The translations under genes were made by a program, and so were the position numbers. The notes under the pieces are model-generated. The model was not told where the DNA came from. It searched no databases and was given only the letters and a program-made list of their open reading frames with translations. A stretch of DNA of 63,616 bases, taken from contig JAFQCH010000015.1 of NCBI GenBank assembly GCA_017416485.1, forward strand, positions 1 through 63,616, in the 5' to 3' direction. Below, piece by piece: positions 60,716-63,616 of this stretch (positions within the stretch are counted from its first letter, which is position 1; each line of letters starts with the position of its first letter). Source of the DNA: Clostridia bacterium. Lineage in GTDB: Bacteria; Bacillota; Clostridia; Oscillospirales; Acutalibacteraceae.

Positions 60716-61828
60716 ATGCCCAAAGTAATTGTTGACTGGAAAACCATTAACGATTTCGTGATCGATGCGTTCAAAGGTGTCGGTGTTCCCGCAGAAGACG
60801 CAGCTATTGTTGCAGACGTTCTTCTTGAATCCGACCGCAGAGGCATCGAATCCCACGGTGTAAACCGTTTCAAACCTGTTTATATTGACCGCATCAATGA
60901 CGGCATTCAGCAGCCTGTCACCAACTTTGAAATCATCCGCGAAACCCCCTGCACCGCTGTTGTTGACGGACACGACGGTATGGGTCAGGTCATCGGCTAC
61001 AAGGCTATGAGCATGGCGATCGAAAAGGCAAAGACCTACGGCATGGGCATGGTTGCAGTGCGCAACTCCACCCACTACGGTATTGCCGGCTATTATGCCT
61101 CCATGGCTGCAAAAGCAGGCTGCATCGGCATCACAGGCACCAACGCCCGTCCGTCCGTTGCTCCCACCTTCGGTGTGGAAGGTATGTTCGGTACCAACCC
61201 GCTGACCATCGGCATCCCCACTGACGAAGATTTCGATTTCGTTATCGACTGCGCAACCTCCATTACCCAGAACGGTAAGGTTGAATATTATGAAAGAATC
61301 GGCGAAGATGTTCACCCCGGCACCATCATCGGCCTTGACGGTGAGGAAGTTTCCGGCGATGCAGGCGCTGCTCTCAAGCAGATCCGCAACGGCACGGCAG
61401 CACTGACCACCCTCGGCGGTATCGGCGAAGCACTCGGCGGCTACAAGGGTTACGGCTATGCAATGGTCGTTGAACTGCTTTCCGCTATTCTGCAAGACGG
61501 TAATTACGGCAAGGCTCTTGACGGCAAGGGCGAAAACGGCGAAAAGGTTCCTTATCACCTCGGCCACTTCTTCATTGCTATCGACACAGGCCACTTCCTC
61601 GGCGAAGAACTCACCCGCGCAAAAGCAGGTGAGATCATCCGCAGTGTGCGTGCTTCCAAGAAAGCTCCCGGTGCCGACAGAATCTATTCCGCAGGCGAAA
61701 AGGAATGGGATATCTGGCTTTCCAGAAAAGATTCCGGTGTGCCCATCAACGAATCCGTGCAGGCAGAAATCTGCAAAGTCCGTGACGATCTTGGTCTTAC
61801 CAAGTATGTATTCCCCTGGGAAAAGTAA
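60716..61828 (+). CDS. Malate/lactate dehydrogenase of the Ldh2 (MDG) family
   Basis: 370 residues behind CGGAGG. The family pattern is DRRGIESHGVNRFKPVYIDRI, NSTHYGIAGYYASMAAKAGCIGITGTNARPSVAPTFG and FGTNPLTIGIP, with a conserved catalytic His in NSTHYG. Members use NAD(P) to interconvert malate/oxaloacetate, lactate/pyruvate or related 2-hydroxyacids (ureidoglycolate, sulfolactate). Cotranscription with a malic enzyme gene 14 nt downstream supports malate. The protein is cytosolic. Confidence 0.85.
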   Translation: MPKVIVDWKTINDFVIDAFKGVGVPAEDAAIVADVLLESDRRGIESHGVNRFKPVYIDRINDGIQQPVTNFEIIRETPCTAVVDGHDGMGQVIGYKAMSMAIEKAKTYGMGMVAVRNSTHYGIAGYYASMAAKAGCIGITGTNARPSVAPTFGVEGMFGTNPLTIGIPTDEDFDFVIDCATSITQNGKVEYYERIGEDVHPGTIIGLDGEEVSGDAGAALKQIRNGTAALTTLGGIGEALGGYKGYGYAMVVELLSAILQDGNYGKALDGKGENGEKVPYHLGHFFIAIDTGHFLGEELTRAKAGEIIRSVRASKKAPGADRIYSAGEKEWDIWLSRKDSGVPINESVQAEICKVRDDLGLTKYVFPWEK

Positions 61829-61842
61829 GAGAGGTATAAAAA

Positions 61843-63012
61843 ATGGATTATTTGACCGAATCACTCAAAAAGCATGCTGAATGGCAAGGCAAACTCGAAG
61901 TTGTTGCCCGTGCAAAGGTAGACACCAAAGAAAAGCTCTCCCTTGCCTACACCCCCGGTGTTGCACAGCCCTGCCTTGAAATCCAGAAAGATATCAACAA
62001 GAGCTATGAACTCACCAGAAGATGGAACATGGTTGCAGTTATTACCGACGGCACCGCTGTTCTCGGCCTCGGTGACATCGGCCCCGAAGCCGGTATGCCC
62101 GTTATGGAAGGCAAATGCGTTCTGTTCAAGGAATTCGGCGGCGTTGACGCATTCCCTCTTTGCATCAAGAGTAAGGATGTTGACGAAATCGTCCGTACCT
62201 GCCAGCTCATTTCCGGCTCTTTCGGCGGCATCAACCTCGAAGACATCTCCGCACCCCGTTGCTTTGAAATCGAAGAAAAGCTGAAAGCCTGCACCGATAT
62301 TCCGATCTTCCACGATGACCAGCACGGCACTGCCATCATTTGTGCAGGTGCACTTGTCAACGCACTCAAGCTCGTCGGCAAGAAGTTTGAAGACTGCACA
62401 GTTGCATTCTCGGGTGCAGGTGCTGCAGGTGTTGCAATTGCAAAACTGCTGAAAAAGTTCGGTGTCAAGGACATTTTCGTATGTGACCGCAAGGGTATCA
62501 TTTGTGATGGTGACGACCTTGCTCCCGGCAAGCAGATGATCGCTGATTTCACCAATGCCGAACACCGCAGAGGCACCCTTGCCGATGCTATGAAGGGCGC
62601 TGACATCTTCGTAGGCGTTTCCGCCGCAGGTGTTGTTTCCCAGGATATGATCAAGTCCATGAACAAGGATGCCATTGTTCTTGCCATGGCAAACCCCGTT
62701 CCCGAAATCATGCCCGACCTTGCCAAAGAAGCAGGCGCCGCTGTTGTCGGTACCGGCAGAAGCGACTTCCCGAACCAGATCAACAACGTGCTCGCATTCC
62801 CCGGCATTTTCAGAGGCGCTCTTGATGTGCGTGCTTCCGAAATCAACGAAGAAATGAAGGTTGCCGCAGCACTCGCACTCGCAGGCCTTGTTTCTGACGA
62901 AGAACTCACCGCCGATTATATCATTCCCCACGCATTCGACGAACGCGTCGGACCCACCGTTGCCGCCGCCGTTGCAAAGGCAGCAAGAGATACAGGCGTT
63001 GCCCGCATCTGA
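61843..63012 (+). CDS. NAD(P)-dependent malic enzyme (short bacterial form)
   Basis: 389 residues, the short MaeB-type without a phosphotransacetylase domain. Motifs: SLAYTPGVAQPCLEI, ITDGTAVLGLGDIGPEAGMPVMEGK, CFEIEEKLK, PIFHDDQHGTAII (metal ligands) and the NAD-binding FSGAGAAGVAIAKLL. It decarboxylates malate to pyruvate plus CO2, or works in reverse. Together with the malate dehydrogenase upstream it links the oxaloacetate/malate pool to pyruvate. The stop codon is followed after 17 nt by a terminator stem that an IS has cut off from its T-run. Confidence 0.93.
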   Translation: MDYLTESLKKHAEWQGKLEVVARAKVDTKEKLSLAYTPGVAQPCLEIQKDINKSYELTRRWNMVAVITDGTAVLGLGDIGPEAGMPVMEGKCVLFKEFGGVDAFPLCIKSKDVDEIVRTCQLISGSFGGINLEDISAPRCFEIEEKLKACTDIPIFHDDQHGTAIICAGALVNALKLVGKKFEDCTVAFSGAGAAGVAIAKLLKKFGVKDIFVCDRKGIICDGDDLAPGKQMIADFTNAEHRRGTLADAMKGADIFVGVSAAGVVSQDMIKSMNKDAIVLAMANPVPEIMPDLAKEAGAAVVGTGRSDFPNQINNVLAFPGIFRGALDVRASEINEEMKVAAALALAGLVSDEELTADYIIPHAFDERVGPTVAAAVAKAARDTGVARI

Positions 63013-63028
63013 GTTTTATAAAAAAGAA

Positions 63029-63052
63029 AGCCGTCCTCATATGAGGACGGCT
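63029..63052 (+). terminator. Terminator stem without T-run, abutting IS end
   Basis: AGCCGTCCTCAT (63029-63040) pairs with ATGAGGACGGCT (63041-63052). The next bases are CAGACTGTCG, not Ts. The parallel terminator at 26671 has the same stem followed by TTTTTG, so this one seems to have lost its tail to the inserted element. Confidence 0.6.
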
Positions 63053-63616
63053 CAGACTGTCGAAAAAGTCCAGTTTTTACTGGGCTTTTTGTCATATTTA
63101 TGGTATAATGAATATGGTGATGAAAATGTTAGAAGAAAAGCGAACAGGACAAAACAGAAACGACGGCGAAATAGTAAGTTTGGATGCACTCGTACCGAAA
63201 TTTCATCTGTTAAGAAAGATAGATAGATCAATAGATTGGAGAAAAATATATCCGATAGTAGAACATAAGTACAGTAAGATAGGCAGACCGAGTGTGGATC
63301 CTGTTGTGCTTGTAAAAATGGTAATGTTACAGCACATATATGGAATTCGTTCATTAAGACAGACGGTAGCGGAAATAGAAGTGAATGTGGCATTCCGCTG
63401 GTTCATCGGATATGGATTAACAGAAAAGATACCGCACTTTTCAACGGTGAGCTACAACTTTCTTCATAGATTCGATAGTGAAATGTTTGAAGAAATATTT
63501 ACCCTTGTACTTAACGAAGGAATAGACAGCGGATATGTAAAGCCGGAAGTAATATTCGTTGACTCAACCCATATCAAAGCAAATGCAAACCGCAAAAAGC
63601 AAATGAAAGTACATGT
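63053..63616 (+). mobile_element. IS1182-like insertion sequence, left part
   Basis: From 63053 to the window end, base composition and codon use shift to A-rich (AGA/ATA codons). It starts with CAGACTGTCGAAAAAGTC, a likely terminal inverted repeat, followed by a hairpin (CAGTTTTTACTGG) and a transposase gene that runs off the edge. The right end is not visible. Confidence 0.75.
63126..63616 (+). CDS. IS1182-family transposase, N-terminal part (truncated by window end)
   Basis: 163 residues are visible from ATG 63126; in-frame ATGs at 63108, 63114 and 63120 are alternatives, and GGTGA fits 63126. The DUF772 N-terminal pattern is clear: PKFHLLRKIDRSIDWRKIYP, KIGRPSVDPVVLVKMVMLQH, YGIRSLRQTVAEIEVNVAFRWF and PHFSTVSYNFLHRF. 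VIFVDSTHIKANANRKKQ holds the first catalytic Asp. No stop codon is reached, so the gene continues outside. Codon use (AGA, ATA, TTA) differs from the host genes, as expected for a mobile element. Confidence 0.85.
   Translation, partial: MLEEKRTGQNRNDGEIVSLDALVPKFHLLRKIDRSIDWRKIYPIVEHKYSKIGRPSVDPVVLVKMVMLQHIYGIRSLRQTVAEIEVNVAFRWFIGYGLTEKIPHFSTVSYNFLHRFDSEMFEEIFTLVLNEGIDSGYVKPEVIFVDSTHIKANANRKKQMKVH

Overview
The window is chromosomal DNA around the replication origin of a spore-forming, probably anaerobic, gut-type Clostridia, most likely an uncultured Oscillospiraceae/Ruminococcaceae-like lineage. The basis is a Firmicutes-type gene set (SleB, DnaD, Noc/ParB, RemB, YaaA-like S4 protein), several dockerin-bearing secreted proteins, a ferredoxin-type sulfite reductase, FucO, short malic enzyme, GGAGG ribosome-binding sites and many sigma-A promoters with 17-bp spacers. 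No phylogenetic search was possible, so the lineage is an inference.

Layout. 1-310: tandem promoters of an rRNA operon that runs leftward out of the window. 0.4-8.7 kb: secreted and envelope hydrolases (SleB, SGNH esterase, GDPD, dockerin-serine hydrolase, metallophosphoesterase) and a cluster of three tiny amphipathic-helix proteins. 8.9-24.6 kb: sulfite-reductase-like protein and a metal/cofactor-binding lipoprotein; a four-gene minus-strand operon for O-acetylation (dockerin/zinc-knuckle/transglutaminase protein, MBOAT, DHHW protein, DUF348 lipoprotein); prfA; a Sua5-CoaE fusion; tadA; an ECF S-component behind a structured leader; a FecCD-type ABC permease and ATPase. 24.8-30.9 kb: NhaC antiporter and an M18 peptidase-fucO-PHP operon. 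31.0-37.8 kb: mnmG-rsmG-noc-parA-parB-serS with two perfect parS sites. 37.9-45.0 kb: dockerin and CHAP proteins, GNAT, GH43-like protein, then plsC, recF and hom on the minus strand. 45.2-55.3 kb: dnaA-dnaN-yaaA-remB-gyrB-gyrA followed by LCP and CHAP-dockerin genes. 55.4-63.0 kb: membrane protein, an XRE regulator with an operator array, a GreA-C-like protein, GDPD, DnaD, malate dehydrogenase and malic enzyme. An IS1182-like transposase runs off the right edge.

How the genes work together. The core is the initiation and segregation machinery: DnaA, clamp, gyrase, RecF, DnaD, ParAB, Noc. The DNA-binding domain of DnaA carries substitutions at three positions that contact bases in E. coli, and the dnaA-dnaN gap carries repeated TTTTCAACA motifs instead of TTATCCACA, which suggests a co-evolved, altered origin code. 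The usual origin order is also rearranged: recF is inverted and separated, and the mnmG-parAB block points towards dnaA. Around this core lie cell-wall and secreted functions, many tied together by dockerin modules.

Most noteworthy are the DnaA/box change, the six-site operator array at the XRE gene, the small-protein cluster at 7.95-8.70 kb, a palindrome lying exactly in a promoter spacer at 37.81 kb, the tandem AGAA-loop hairpins before the ECF gene, and the IS abutting a terminator stem.
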